Below are positions 16,097-25,468 of a stretch of 64,000 nucleotides of DNA, one piece after another (the first letter of the stretch is position 1; the number at the start of each line of letters is the position of its first letter). Both the position numbers and the translations under genes were made by a program. The DNA is from Chitinophaga pinensis (lineage in GTDB: Bacteria; Bacteroidota; Bacteroidia; Chitinophagales; Chitinophagaceae), in contig LR632930.1 of the NCBI GenBank assembly GCA_902167325.1, positions 1,736,001-1,800,000 of the forward strand, given 5' to 3'. Below the pieces are notes generated by a model. It worked only from the letters and a program-made list of their open reading frames with translations. It was not told the origin of the DNA and ran no database searches.

Positions 16097-18742
16097 ATGA
16101 AGAAAGTCCTGCCGGGATTATTGCTGCTGGCAATGCTCCCCCTGCAGGTGTTCGCATGGAACTGGCGCACCCGGATCTCGGTCTCACTGGAAGATCAGCC
16201 CCTTTACGTGTATTGTGACCATCTGGAAAAAACTTACGGCATTCCTTTCTCATACAGCCGCGATGTTGTGAACCTCAACCGCCGCATGACCCTCCGTGTC
16301 CGCGATATGCCCCTGCGGCAGGTGCTCGATATGCTGTTCGCCGATAATGGTATTCAATACCGCCGTATCGGCGGGCTCCTTGTGCTGGCTGCGAAACAAC
16401 CCTTCCAGCGCACGATCAGCGGGTATGTTGAAGATGCCACCACAGGCGAAAAACTCATCGGCGCCACCGTATATGCCCCTCACCTTAAAGCAGGCACCAC
16501 TACTAATGCATATGGGTTCTATAGCTTTACCGCTTTACGCGATACCCTTTCCCTCTTCGTTTCATACACCGGTTACAATGCCGTACAGGTACCTCTGCGC
16601 GACCGCGACAGCCGGCAGCTCAATTTCAAACTCCACCTTTCCAATACACTGCAAGAGGTGGAAATAACGGAAACGCTGCCCCGCCTGCAGGATCAGACGC
16701 AGATGAGCAAGGTGAACGTGAATATGTCGCAGACTAAAACCATGCCCCGTATTCTCGGAGAAGCCGATGTGCTGAAAACCATACAGGCTATGCCCGGTGT
16801 GAGCGGGGGGATGGAAGGTACCAGCGGTATCCACGTAAGAGGAGGAAGCCCGGATCAGAACCTCATCCTGCTCGATGGTACGCCGGTGTATAACTCCACC
16901 CATCTGTTCGGTGTCTTTTCCGTGTTCAACCCGGATGTGATCAAGAATGTGGACCTCTACAAAGGTGCGTTCCCGGCGCGTTACGGCGGCCGCCTTTCGT
17001 CCGTAGTGGATATCTCCATGAAAGACGGGGATATGTATAACCATCACGGCGAATTATCCATCGGATTGCTGGCCTCGCGCATGGCGGCAGAAGGCCCCAT
17101 CGTAAAAGGGAAAACTTCCTATATAATCTCTGCACGCCGCACCTACGCAGATCTCATCATGCAGGAGGTCGCCAATAAGGAATTAAAGTTGGGGGAAGAA
17201 GGGGAGTTCTGGGCCTATTTCTACGACGCCAATCTGAAGATCAATCATATCTTTTCACCGAAAGACAGAATATATCTCAGCGCATACGGAGGGGAAGATA
17301 ATCTTACCATGCACCGCAACGAGAGCTTCGATTCCCTGCAGGGCGCTCCTAAGAGATACCACGAAGAAATGCGCTTCCGGCTGGGTTGGGGCAACCAGGC
17401 TTATGCCCTCCGTTGGAACCACATCTTCAATCCACAGCTGTTTTCCAATGTAACACTCAATTATTCGCAGTTCCGTTTCAATACCGATTACAAGTATAAA
17501 TACATGGCGCTTGATACACCCCGCTTGCGCGAAAACGATAATGCCTTTGGACGGTATTACTCCAAGGTGGATAACGCGGGTGCTAAGATTGATTTCGATT
17601 ACCGGCCCAATCCCAACCATGTAATCCGATTTGGCGGCCAGGGTACCTGGCACATTTTCCGTCCCGGCATCGCTGCTTTTAACAATGTGTCTGACGATCA
17701 GCAGCTGGCCGATACCACGTATAATGACCAGACGCATGGCGGCGTGGAGCTGTCGCTGTATTTCGAGAACGACTGGAAGATCCGCGACTCCATGCACCTT
17801 AATCTTGGCGTACATGCATCGGCTTTCCTCGTGGAAGGAAGGGCGTATACCTCCGTGCAGCCCCGCCTTGGTTTCCGGTACATGCTCCCACGAAGGTGGG
17901 CACTGAAAATGTCGTATACGGTTATGACCCAATACATCCACCTGCTGACAAATACGGCTATTTTTCTGCCTACAGACCTCTGGGTTGCCGCAACGGATAA
18001 AGTGCCGCCCATGCACTCTTCGCAATTGGCACTGGGGCTGGCTAAAACCACGAAAGACAACCGGTACGAGATATCGTTGGAAGGGTATTACAAGCGGATG
18101 GAAAATGTGATCCAGTACCAGGAGCAGTCGGCCGATTTCAATTTCGCTACCAAAAGCTGGGAAGATCTGGTGGTGGTAGGCCGCGGCTGGAGCTACGGCA
18201 CCGAAGTGCTGCTGCAGAAAAAACAGGACCGCTTTAAGGGATGGATCGGGTATACCCTTGCCTGGAGTCACCGGGCATTCCCTAACATCAATCAGGGCAC
18301 CGTGTTCCCCTACAAATACGACCGGCGCCACGAGCTGGAAGTGGTATTAACGCACCAGCTGGGTAAAAGGTGGGAAGTATCCGCACAGTGGCAATATGCC
18401 AGCGGCCTGCCGCTTACGCTGCCCGTGGCCAGTTACGAACAGGTTACTGAGCCGTCGCCACACCTGCCCGGTTCCATCAACGATCAGGATCCCATTGATG
18501 TACACCGCGATCAGTTTACCGTGCGTATGAACGATGTTCACCGCCTCGACCTTGGTGCTACTTATACCAAACAACGAAAAAATGCGCGGTATATCCTGAG
18601 CTTCGGTTTGTATAACACGTATAACCGGAAGAATCCTTTCTTCTACTATTATAAACGTAACCCCGAATCGCAGCGGCGCGAGCTTACCATGCTCAGCGTT
18701 TTGCCCGTGCTGCCAAGCGTATCGTGGTCAGTCAGGTTTTGA
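16097..18742 (+). CDS. TonB-dependent transducer with STN domain
   Basis: An 881-residue outer-membrane receptor. It has a signal peptide (1-20), an STN signalling domain (about 25-85, with PLYVYCDHLEKTYGIPFSYS) that should contact FecR, a carboxypeptidase-like CNA-B repeat (about 98-180, ISGYVEDATTGEKLIGATV), a plug domain (about 215-330, with GTSGIHVRGGSPDQNLILLD) and a beta-barrel ending in an aromatic residue (VSWSVRF). The full sigma/FecR/receptor set is consistent with cell-surface signalling. The substrate is unknown; the DUF4249 neighbour is a frequent companion of this receptor type. Confidence 0.93.
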   Translation: MKKVLPGLLLLAMLPLQVFAWNWRTRISVSLEDQPLYVYCDHLEKTYGIPFSYSRDVVNLNRRMTLRVRDMPLRQVLDMLFADNGIQYRRIGGLLVLAAKQPFQRTISGYVEDATTGEKLIGATVYAPHLKAGTTTNAYGFYSFTALRDTLSLFVSYTGYNAVQVPLRDRDSRQLNFKLHLSNTLQEVEITETLPRLQDQTQMSKVNVNMSQTKTMPRILGEADVLKTIQAMPGVSGGMEGTSGIHVRGGSPDQNLILLDGTPVYNSTHLFGVFSVFNPDVIKNVDLYKGAFPARYGGRLSSVVDISMKDGDMYNHHGELSIGLLASRMAAEGPIVKGKTSYIISARRTYADLIMQEVANKELKLGEEGEFWAYFYDANLKINHIFSPKDRIYLSAYGGEDNLTMHRNESFDSLQGAPKRYHEEMRFRLGWGNQAYALRWNHIFNPQLFSNVTLNYSQFRFNTDYKYKYMALDTPRLRENDNAFGRYYSKVDNAGAKIDFDYRPNPNHVIRFGGQGTWHIFRPGIAAFNNVSDDQQLADTTYNDQTHGGVELSLYFENDWKIRDSMHLNLGVHASAFLVEGRAYTSVQPRLGFRYMLPRRWALKMSYTVMTQYIHLLTNTAIFLPTDLWVAATDKVPPMHSSQLALGLAKTTKDNRYEISLEGYYKRMENVIQYQEQSADFNFATKSWEDLVVVGRGWSYGTEVLLQKKQDRFKGWIGYTLAWSHRAFPNINQGTVFPYKYDRRHELEVVLTHQLGKRWEVSAQWQYASGLPLTLPVASYEQVTEPSPHLPGSINDQDPIDVHRDQFTVRMNDVHRLDLGATYTKQRKNARYILSFGLYNTYNRKNPFFYYYKRNPESQRRELTMLSVLPVLPSVSWSVRF

Positions 18743-18743
18743 T

Positions 18744-19589
18744 ATGAAAAAGATATTTCCGTTGATAATCGCCTTTGCGCTGGCTGCCTGTGAGAAGCCG
18801 GCCAACATTCCGATGGAATATGAAGGCGACCGTATAGTGGTGAACAGCCTCGTGCAGGAGGATAGTGTGGTGTACCTGCGCCTTACGCGCTCCCAGCCAC
18901 CGGGGGCAATCGTTTTTCCGGAAGTTGCCAATGCCGGTGTGAAGCTCACTGCCGGTACAACTGTGATGGCGATGCAGTTCAGGACCATCGGCGGCAAAGG
19001 GTATTACGTATCGGATGCGAAAGTAACTGCGGGTATGCGTTATAAAGTAGAAGTAACCGCCGCCGGATTGCCATCTGTAGAAGCGGAGGATACCCTTCCC
19101 CGCAAGCCCCTGCTCCGGGAGCCTTTTGCCCAGGAAGGCGGTAACCGCGTAAAAGTATATTTGTCCGACCTGCCCGGGGGCGACCGTTACCGCATCCGCC
19201 TCTACAAGGCCCGGAAGCTGGATAGTGGGAGTTTTGCACCCGCGGAGCGCCGTCAATACCGGTTCGATCCCTCTTACAACAACAGCTTTACCGACCTCGT
19301 TACCGAAACCTACCACGAATATTCCCTTATCCCCGATGAGCGGTTTGATGGTAAGGAGATCCTCGTGGTACTCCAGACGCGGCAGGTATTGGTGAAAGAT
19401 GAAGTGTTGCTGCTCGAAGTATCCGGCCTCACTTCCGCCAGCTGGCAGTATCTGAAGTCGCTCCAGCTCCAGGAAGCCAACCGGGGCAACCTTTTGGTAG
19501 ATCCAACGCAGGTGTTTTCCAACGTAGGAAAGGGTTACGGGATCTTCGCAGGCATTTCCACCGCATGGGTGGAGATACCGGTTAAATAA
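18744..19589 (+). CDS. DUF4249 lipoprotein
   Basis: A 281-residue protein with a lipoprotein signal peptide and lipobox-like LAAC at residues 14-17, followed by a beta-rich domain with RIVVNSLVQEDSVVYLRLTRS, which matches the DUF4249 pattern. It starts one base after the receptor stop codon, so it is translationally tied to the receptor and probably acts with it at the outer membrane, in a role comparable to surface lipoproteins of SusCD pairs (inference). Confidence 0.85.
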   Translation: MKKIFPLIIAFALAACEKPANIPMEYEGDRIVVNSLVQEDSVVYLRLTRSQPPGAIVFPEVANAGVKLTAGTTVMAMQFRTIGGKGYYVSDAKVTAGMRYKVEVTAAGLPSVEAEDTLPRKPLLREPFAQEGGNRVKVYLSDLPGGDRYRIRLYKARKLDSGSFAPAERRQYRFDPSYNNSFTDLVTETYHEYSLIPDERFDGKEILVVLQTRQVLVKDEVLLLEVSGLTSASWQYLKSLQLQEANRGNLLVDPTQVFSNVGKGYGIFAGISTAWVEIPVK

Positions 19590-19602
19590 GGCCGGAATTC
19601 CT

Positions 19603-19610
19603 TAAATTTG
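19603..19610 (+). promoter_or_regulatory. -7 box of the thiolase gene
   Basis: TAAATTTG fits TAnnTTTG and lies 27 bases before the ATG; an AAGGAG purine stretch, unusual here, sits between them. Confidence 0.5.
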
Positions 19611-19637
19611 GAGTATACCAAATAAAAGGAGATAACC

Positions 19638-20816
19638 ATGCAAGACGCTTATATCGTAGCAGGATTCAGAACGGCGGTAACGAAATCGAAGAAAGGCGGA
19701 CTCAGGTTCTACCGGCCCGATGACTTGGCGGTGAACGTGATTCAGGGGCTGCTGGGTGCCGTTCCGCAGCTGGACCCTAACCGGGTCGACGATCTGATTG
19801 TTGGTAACGCCGTTCCGGAAGCGGAGCAGGGCCTGCAGATCGGCCGTATGATCAGCGTTCGGGCGCTGGGTATCGATGTTCCGGGTATGACGGTTAACCG
19901 GTATTGCGCATCCGGATTGGAAACCATCGCTATCGCCACTGCCAAGATCCGCAGCGGCCAGGCAGAATGCATCATCGCCGGTGGTACCGAGAGCATGAGC
20001 CTCGTACCCACCGCTGGCTGGAAAACAGTACCCGCCTACAGCGTGGCTACCACCACTCCCGATTATTACCTCAGCATGGGCCTCACTGCAGAAGCGGTGG
20101 CCAATGAATATAAAGTGAGCCGCGAAGAGCAGGATCAGTTCTCCTACCAGTCTCACCTCAAAGCCATCAACGCCATCCAGAACGGTTACTTCAAGCCCGG
20201 CATCCTCCCCGTTACTGTGGAAGATGTGTATGTCAACGAAAAAGGTAAGAAGCAAACGAAATCATGGGTAGTAGATACTGACGAAGGTCCCCGGGCAGAT
20301 ACTTCGTATGAAGCCCTTGCCAAACTGAAACCAGTATTTGCAGCCGGCGGCTCCGTTACTGCGGGCAACTCCTCCCAAACGAGCGATGGTGCAGCATTCG
20401 TGATCGTCATGAGCGAAAAGATGGTGAAGGAACTGAACCTCCAGCCTATTGGCCGCCTTGTAGCCTGCGCTTCTGCAGGTGTGCATCCCCGCATTATGGG
20501 CATTGGTCCTGTAGCGGCTGTGCCGAAAGTGCTGCGCCAGGCAGGTAAATCCCTTGGCGATATTGATCTGGTGGAACTCAACGAGGCCTTCGCTTCACAG
20601 TCTATCGCCGTGATCCGCGAGCTGGGTCTTAATCCGGATATCGTGAACATCAACGGCGGAGCTATCGCATTGGGGCATCCGCTCGGATGTACCGGTACAA
20701 AACTTACAATTCAGATGCTGAACGATATGCAGCGTCTTAATAAAAAATATGGCATCGTTACCGCTTGTGTTGGCGGTGGCCAGGGCATCGCGGGTATTAT
20801 CGAAAACCTCGCCTGA
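19638..20816 (+). CDS. acetyl-CoA C-acyltransferase (thiolase)
   Basis: A 392-residue thiolase, catalysing thiolytic cleavage of 3-ketoacyl-CoA or the reverse condensation. The acyl-enzyme cysteine is Cys90 in NRYCASGLETI; the C-terminal NGGAIALGHPLGCTG provides the catalytic His, and CVGGGQG the second Cys. In Bacteroidota such genes usually accompany a FadB-type dehydrogenase, but here it stands alone, with its own promoter and terminator, so degradative versus biosynthetic use is open. A purine-rich AAGGAG precedes the start. Confidence 0.94.
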   Translation: MQDAYIVAGFRTAVTKSKKGGLRFYRPDDLAVNVIQGLLGAVPQLDPNRVDDLIVGNAVPEAEQGLQIGRMISVRALGIDVPGMTVNRYCASGLETIAIATAKIRSGQAECIIAGGTESMSLVPTAGWKTVPAYSVATTTPDYYLSMGLTAEAVANEYKVSREEQDQFSYQSHLKAINAIQNGYFKPGILPVTVEDVYVNEKGKKQTKSWVVDTDEGPRADTSYEALAKLKPVFAAGGSVTAGNSSQTSDGAAFVIVMSEKMVKELNLQPIGRLVACASAGVHPRIMGIGPVAAVPKVLRQAGKSLGDIDLVELNEAFASQSIAVIRELGLNPDIVNINGGAIALGHPLGCTGTKLTIQMLNDMQRLNKKYGIVTACVGGGQGIAGIIENLA

Positions 20817-20862
20817 TCCCTGAAATAAGTATTTTTTTTAAGCCAGCTTGTCATCAACTATC

Positions 20863-20897
20863 AACCGCCGTTGTGTCACTCACTTCGGCGGTTTTTT
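20863..20897 (+). terminator. intrinsic terminator of the thiolase gene
   Basis: AACCGCCG (20863-20870) pairs with CGGCGGTT (20886-20893), followed by T residues. A degenerate copy of the same block occurs at about 21459-21497. Confidence 0.8.
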
Positions 20898-20916
20898 CAT
20901 GTGTCAGCATTGCTAT

Positions 20917-20932
20917 ATGGTATATATACCAT
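20917..20932. promoter_or_regulatory. 16-bp perfect palindrome
   Basis: ATGGTATATATACCAT is perfectly self-complementary and lies 85 bases upstream of the gene at 21017, a plausible operator for a dimeric regulator. No regulator is encoded next to it. Confidence 0.35.
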
Positions 20933-21016
20933 CCCCAAAAATGAACAGCTTTTTTAAGGGCTGAAAAAAGTTTGGTGTGTATTTACTGATTACATTTCAC
21001 GAATAAAATTGTAACC

Positions 21017-21424
21017 ATGTCTTACGCTAAAGCAACATTTGAAATTAAACATCAGGCTGGTCAGATTGAATCCATCACCATCTGTATGCCTTTCCGGGAC
21101 TGGGTTTCAGCACAAGGGCAACAATGGGTGAGCCTTCCGTTGCTGGAAATCGAAAACACTGTATTGAATGATAGTGATGCGATGGAAGTGCTCCGTTGCC
21201 GTATTGCCTGGTTATGCGAATCTGCAGAGCAGCAGGGTCCGGGAATAGAGCGTGTATTGCAACGGATAGGCTGGTTCACCGTGCAGCGTAATGTGGAGTA
21301 TTTATCCATGGAATTTCCCGTGAGTCAAAACGAAACCATGCTGGAATTAGAAGTGTTTCCAACAGATCCGTTAATCATCCGGATGCATTCACCTATCAAG
21401 AAACGCGCGTATAAATATGTGTGA
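21017..21424 (+). CDS. hypothetical protein
   Basis: A 135-residue soluble protein with no signal peptide or membrane segment. It alternates beta-type strands with charged residues (FEIKHQAGQIESITI, then EYLSMEF and LELEVFP near the end), giving a compact alpha/beta impression. I do not recognise the family. It has its own upstream region with a palindrome and is not tightly linked to either neighbour. Codon use resembles surrounding genes, so it is likely a real coding sequence. Confidence 0.65.
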   Translation: MSYAKATFEIKHQAGQIESITICMPFRDWVSAQGQQWVSLPLLEIENTVLNDSDAMEVLRCRIAWLCESAEQQGPGIERVLQRIGWFTVQRNVEYLSMEFPVSQNETMLELEVFPTDPLIIRMHSPIKKRAYKYV

Positions 21425-21745
21425 CGTTCAGTGAATTATTGCACCGGCTTATGAACGCTTTTCAACCGCCGATGTGTCACTCCATTCAGCGATTCTGCTT
21501 ACCTGTGCAGTAGCATTAGTATAGGGCGCTGAAATATATTTAAGCGGGATACGGACCGGATAACAGACTGTATGGGTGAAAAATAAGTGCTTTTTACCCG
21601 AATCAGGCACCACGCAAGGCAATAAACATATAAAATAATACAAATGAATTAAACTTTTTGTTAATTTGGATGCGGAATAGGCCTTTGAGGAAACTCCCCG
21701 AAGGCCGCAACGCAAAATTTGACCGCATATTTAACCGTATCCCCG
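21425..21745 (+). other. spacer with decayed terminator copy
   Basis: This spacer holds a block at about 21459-21497 that repeats the thiolase terminator block (CAACCGCCG-x-TGTGTCACTC) with a mutated right arm that no longer pairs. The remaining AT-rich part near 21640-21720 presumably carries the DUF1800 promoter; I could not define its boxes. Confidence 0.45.
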
Positions 21746-23398
21746 ATGGACCGCAGATCGTTCCTCACACTCAACTCCTCCCGTAAAGCCGCTTCTGTAA
21801 AAGGTGGCCGGACTTTCACCGGCATAGCCCCCTATACAGGAACCTGGGGCACCGCGCAGGTAGTGCATTTGCTGAAGCGCGCCATGTTTGGCGCCGCCCC
21901 GGCAGACGTGAAGCATTTCGCCGCCATGAGCATGAACCAGGCAGTTGATGCCCTGCTCGTGCCCATCGCCACCATGCCCGCGCCTCCCGTGAACAGCTAT
22001 CAGACAGGAGGCTATATAGATCCCACCGGCGTTACACCCGGCGCCCCCTGGGTCACCGCTCCGGAAGGAGACGAAGATCTTAACGACGCACGCAGATATA
22101 GCTATAAAGCCTGGTGGACGGGTATCATGCTCAACCAGTCGCGCTCCATCCATGAAAAGATGGTCCTATTCTGGCACAACCACTTCGCTACCGAAACACA
22201 AACCATCGAGGATGCACGCTTTATGTACGCGCACAACGTCATGCTGCGTACACACGCATTGGGGAATTTTAAAGCCCTCACCAAAGCGGTCACCATCGAT
22301 CCCGGGATGCTCGTTTACCTCAACGGTTACCTCAACGAAAAAACTTCGGCCGATGAAAACTATGCCCGAGAGCTGCTCGAACTCTTCACCTGCGGTAAAG
22401 GCCCGGAATCCCTCTACCAGGAAGAAGATGTACGCGCCGCTGCGCATGTACTCACCGGCTATAAAGTCGATAAAACGAACATCACCAGCTACTTCGATCC
22501 TACTAAGCACGATATCGAGAACAAGCAGTTCTCCAGCTGGTTCTCTAATAAGAAAATCACCGGTAAAACCGGTATGGCGGGTGCAACTGAGCTGGATGAT
22601 ATGCTGAACATCATCTTCGTTCAGCAGGAAGTTGCTAAGTTCATCTGCCGCAAACTTTACCAGTTCTTCATCTACTACGATATTGATTCCGCAGCAGAAG
22701 CGGAAGTGATCACGCCACTGGCAGATATTTTCCGTGCAGCGAATTACGACATCCGTCCGGTGCTGGCTGCGCTTTTCAAATCCGAGCATTTCTACGATCC
22801 CCTGAATATGTCGTGCCTCATCAAAAGCCCGGTAGATTACACTGTGGGCATGTGCCGTGAATTTGGAGTGAAATTCGCTCCGGCAGCTGATTATATGAAT
22901 GCATACGCGCAATGGCGCTCACTGCAGGCTGCCGCCGGTAACCAGCAGCAGAATATAGGTGATCCCCCCGGCGTATCAGGCTGGGATGCTTATTACCTGG
23001 CCCCTCAGTTCCACGAGCTTTGGATCAATACCGACACATTGCCTAAAAGGAACTTCCTCGCAGATCAGTTGATCACCACAGGGTATATTTCCATGGGGCA
23101 AACACTCCGTATCGATCCGCTGGTGTTCACACAACAACTGCCCGATCCCGCTAATCCGGTACTGCTCATCAACGATGCACTGGCCATCCTTTACCGGATG
23201 GATCTGTCAGACGCTATGAAGGCTTATCTCAAGAACGATATCCTCCTCAAAGGGCAACAACAGGATTATTACTGGACGCAGGTTTGGAACCTCTATACCT
23301 CCGACCCGTCTGACGCAATGAACAAAGCACTGGTTGTAGACATGCTGAAAGCCCTTTATAAAACCATCATGAACCTGTCAGAATATCACCTGGCCTGA
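21746..23398 (+). CDS. DUF1800 family protein
   Basis: A 550-residue protein of the DUF1800 family, recognised from the N-terminal WGTAQVVHLLKRAMFGA segment, the MVLFWHNHFAT motif in the middle and the YARELLELFTCG motif, all typical. The family has no assigned activity but its genes sit directly before DUF1501 genes in many bacteria, as here (19-bp gap), and the two are probably co-expressed and exported. The N-terminus MDRRSFLTL resembles a twin-arginine start but lacks a strong hydrophobic stretch. An upstream TTG start was rejected in favour of this ATG. Confidence 0.88.
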   Translation: MDRRSFLTLNSSRKAASVKGGRTFTGIAPYTGTWGTAQVVHLLKRAMFGAAPADVKHFAAMSMNQAVDALLVPIATMPAPPVNSYQTGGYIDPTGVTPGAPWVTAPEGDEDLNDARRYSYKAWWTGIMLNQSRSIHEKMVLFWHNHFATETQTIEDARFMYAHNVMLRTHALGNFKALTKAVTIDPGMLVYLNGYLNEKTSADENYARELLELFTCGKGPESLYQEEDVRAAAHVLTGYKVDKTNITSYFDPTKHDIENKQFSSWFSNKKITGKTGMAGATELDDMLNIIFVQQEVAKFICRKLYQFFIYYDIDSAAEAEVITPLADIFRAANYDIRPVLAALFKSEHFYDPLNMSCLIKSPVDYTVGMCREFGVKFAPAADYMNAYAQWRSLQAAAGNQQQNIGDPPGVSGWDAYYLAPQFHELWINTDTLPKRNFLADQLITTGYISMGQTLRIDPLVFTQQLPDPANPVLLINDALAILYRMDLSDAMKAYLKNDILLKGQQQDYYWTQVWNLYTSDPSDAMNKALVVDMLKALYKTIMNLSEYHLA

Positions 23399-23417
23399 TC
23401 ACGTTGAAAACCTAATT

Positions 23418-24998
23418 ATGAAACGCAGAGATTTCCTCCGATATACCGCTCCGGCATCTATCCTGCCTACTTTTATCAACGGCTTTTCCATCAAGGCCTT
23501 TGCAGCATCGCCTTTCCTCGCTGCCCTTGAAAAAACCGCGCTCGACAATGATCACGTGCTGGTAATGATCCAGCTGAATGGTGGTAATGATGGGTTGAAC
23601 ATGGTAATCCCCCTCGATCAATACAGTAAGTATCAGTCTGCCCGCTCTAATATCGCTATCCCTGAAGGGCGCGTACTGAAGCTGGCCGGACAAACGAAAA
23701 CCGGCCTGCACCCTGCTATGACAGGCGTGAAGCAGCTGTACGACGAAGGGCATGTGTCCATCATTCAATCGGTAGGTTATCCTTCTCCCAACTTCTCGCA
23801 CTTCCGTGCCACCGATATCTGGCTCACCGGTTCCGATGCCAATGTGGTGCTGGAAACAGGATGGGGCGGACGCTTCCTCGATACGGAATACGCAGGTTAC
23901 CCGCAGGGCTATCCCAATGCGGAAATGCCTGATCCCCCTGCCATCCAGATCGGCTCCATCGTATCGCCCTCCTTTGTGGGCACAGGGGGTAGCATGGGTA
24001 TGGCGGTTACCAGTCCAACAGATTTCTATAACCTCTTAGAGAATATCGAAGAAAATACGCCGAACACCAAAGCTGGCAAAGAGCTGAAATACATCCGCCA
24101 GATACAGAAGCAAACCAACCGTTATGCAGATGTAATCAAGGCTGCTGCAGCTAAGGTCACCAGCCAGGGACCTTACCCCGCCAATAACCACCTGGCGGCA
24201 CAGCTGAAGATTGTGGCGCGCCTCGTAGCGGGAGGACTCAAAACCCGCCTCTACATGGTGAGCATCGGCGGTTTCGATACCCATGCCAACCAGACCAATA
24301 GTGGCGATACCACCACCGGTGATCACGCTCACCTGCTAGGCAATGTGTCTTCCGCCATTAAAGCCTTTATGGACGACCTTACCATGCAAAAGAAATCGCA
24401 GCGCGTGGTGGGGATGACTTTCTCGGAATTTGGCAGAAGGATCAAGTCTAACGGCAGTATGGGAACAGACCATGGTAACTCTGCCCCCATGATTGTTTTC
24501 GGTGATTATGTGAACCAGCAGGTGCTGGGTAACAACCCAACCATGCCGGATGCCGCTTCGCCGGTAGATAATGTGCCGATGCAGTACGACTTCCGGTCGG
24601 TGTACGCTTCGCTGCTGGAACAGTGGTTCTGCGTTCAGTCTGCCGACCTGAGTAAGATCATGCTGAACAACTACCAGAGCCTCCCGCTTGTAAACGGACT
24701 GGCCTGCAGCGTGGTAACCGGTATCCCTGGCATCGGCGATAACGAAACCCTCATCTCCAACTATCCCAATCCTTTTACGACCAAAACGGTGCTTACTTAT
24801 AAAACCCGTGGCGGGCATACCATGATCCAGGTGTTTGATACAATGGGCAGGCTGGTAGGGAAACCGGTAGACAGGCAGCATGCCGCCGGCACTTACACTC
24901 ATCAGTTCGATGGCGAACATCTGCCTACGGGAACTTATTATGTCCGCTTCCAGAATGGTGCAGCCCAGCAGGTACGCACCATGATGAAGATCCGATAG
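23418..24998 (+). CDS. DUF1501 protein with T9SS sorting domain
   Basis: A 526-residue exported protein. The N-terminus MKRRDFLRYTAPASILPTF is a twin-arginine-like signal. The body (about 45-430) matches DUF1501, a sulfatase/phosphatase-related fold, with LVMIQLNGGNDGLNMV and MTFSEFGRR. The last about 80 residues (from ISNYPNPFTTKTVLTY) form a type A type IX secretion sorting domain, so the protein is predicted to cross the outer membrane and be attached to the surface or released. Partner: the DUF1800 protein just upstream. PorT, a component of that secretion system, is encoded at 39.4 kb. Confidence 0.9.
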   Translation: MKRRDFLRYTAPASILPTFINGFSIKAFAASPFLAALEKTALDNDHVLVMIQLNGGNDGLNMVIPLDQYSKYQSARSNIAIPEGRVLKLAGQTKTGLHPAMTGVKQLYDEGHVSIIQSVGYPSPNFSHFRATDIWLTGSDANVVLETGWGGRFLDTEYAGYPQGYPNAEMPDPPAIQIGSIVSPSFVGTGGSMGMAVTSPTDFYNLLENIEENTPNTKAGKELKYIRQIQKQTNRYADVIKAAAAKVTSQGPYPANNHLAAQLKIVARLVAGGLKTRLYMVSIGGFDTHANQTNSGDTTTGDHAHLLGNVSSAIKAFMDDLTMQKKSQRVVGMTFSEFGRRIKSNGSMGTDHGNSAPMIVFGDYVNQQVLGNNPTMPDAASPVDNVPMQYDFRSVYASLLEQWFCVQSADLSKIMLNNYQSLPLVNGLACSVVTGIPGIGDNETLISNYPNPFTTKTVLTYKTRGGHTMIQVFDTMGRLVGKPVDRQHAAGTYTHQFDGEHLPTGTYYVRFQNGAAQQVRTMMKIR

Positions 24999-25000
24999 CG

Positions 25001-25039
25001 TGCAACTAAGTTGCAAATCCCAGAAATTGGTTATCTTTG
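25001..25039 (+). promoter_or_regulatory. promoter with zinc-type operator palindrome
   Basis: The 7-1-7 inverted repeat TGCAACT-A-AGTTGCA (25001-25015) covers a TTG (25011-25013) that is 18 bases upstream of a perfect -7 box TATCTTTG (25032-25039). Two related repeats lie over the promoter of the AztD-like gene. A Fur/Zur-type repressor is the natural candidate (inference). Confidence 0.6.
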
Positions 25040-25058
25040 CCCGTAATTAACCGGTGCA

Positions 25059-25394
25059 GTGAAACAACGTTTGCAACAAATAAGCGTCTTTTTGCTCCTG
25101 GGCGTCTTCAGTATCTACCTGGCGCCCCGGGAATATCTGCATCACTTTACGGGCCATGAGGATACGATAGACGAGCCTGTTTGCGCTGATATTTACACCC
25201 ACGGTCCTGCTATTTCCTCCGTTCACCAGCATTGCGACTGGCTGCATACCGCCATGGAGCTTTATCTCCCTGAGCATAACGTGCGCCTGGCAGCAGTGCC
25301 TTTTATATTCGCGGAGCTGCCCCTGGTGCAGCCCGTTCCCGTTCCGGCATCCCCCGTGCCCTATTGCTCTCTCCGCGCGCCTCCGGCAGCGTAA
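25059..25394 (+). CDS. His-rich exported peptide before the TonB receptor
   Basis: A 111-residue protein starting at GTG. It has an N-terminal membrane/signal segment (about 8-22) and a mature part rich in His, with YLHHFTGHEDTID and VHQHCDWLH, suited to binding transition metals. Small His-rich proteins of this sort occur upstream of TonB receptors in Bacteroidota. Its position first in the palindrome-controlled unit, followed by a receptor and a lipoprotein, supports a role in periplasmic metal handling (inference). The Pro-rich C-terminus is not recognised. Confidence 0.7.
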   Translation: MKQRLQQISVFLLLGVFSIYLAPREYLHHFTGHEDTIDEPVCADIYTHGPAISSVHQHCDWLHTAMELYLPEHNVRLAAVPFIFAELPLVQPVPVPASPVPYCSLRAPPAA

Positions 25395-25468
25395 CCCCAT
25401 CCATCCCCCCCAGTATATCATTTATCACCGGCAGTATTCCCATATTGCCCCGGAAGTAATGTAACCAG

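Noticed and set aside
17255..18331. 358-codon minus-strand ORF opposite the TonB receptor
   Set aside because: Antisense shadow of a conserved barrel-protein gene.
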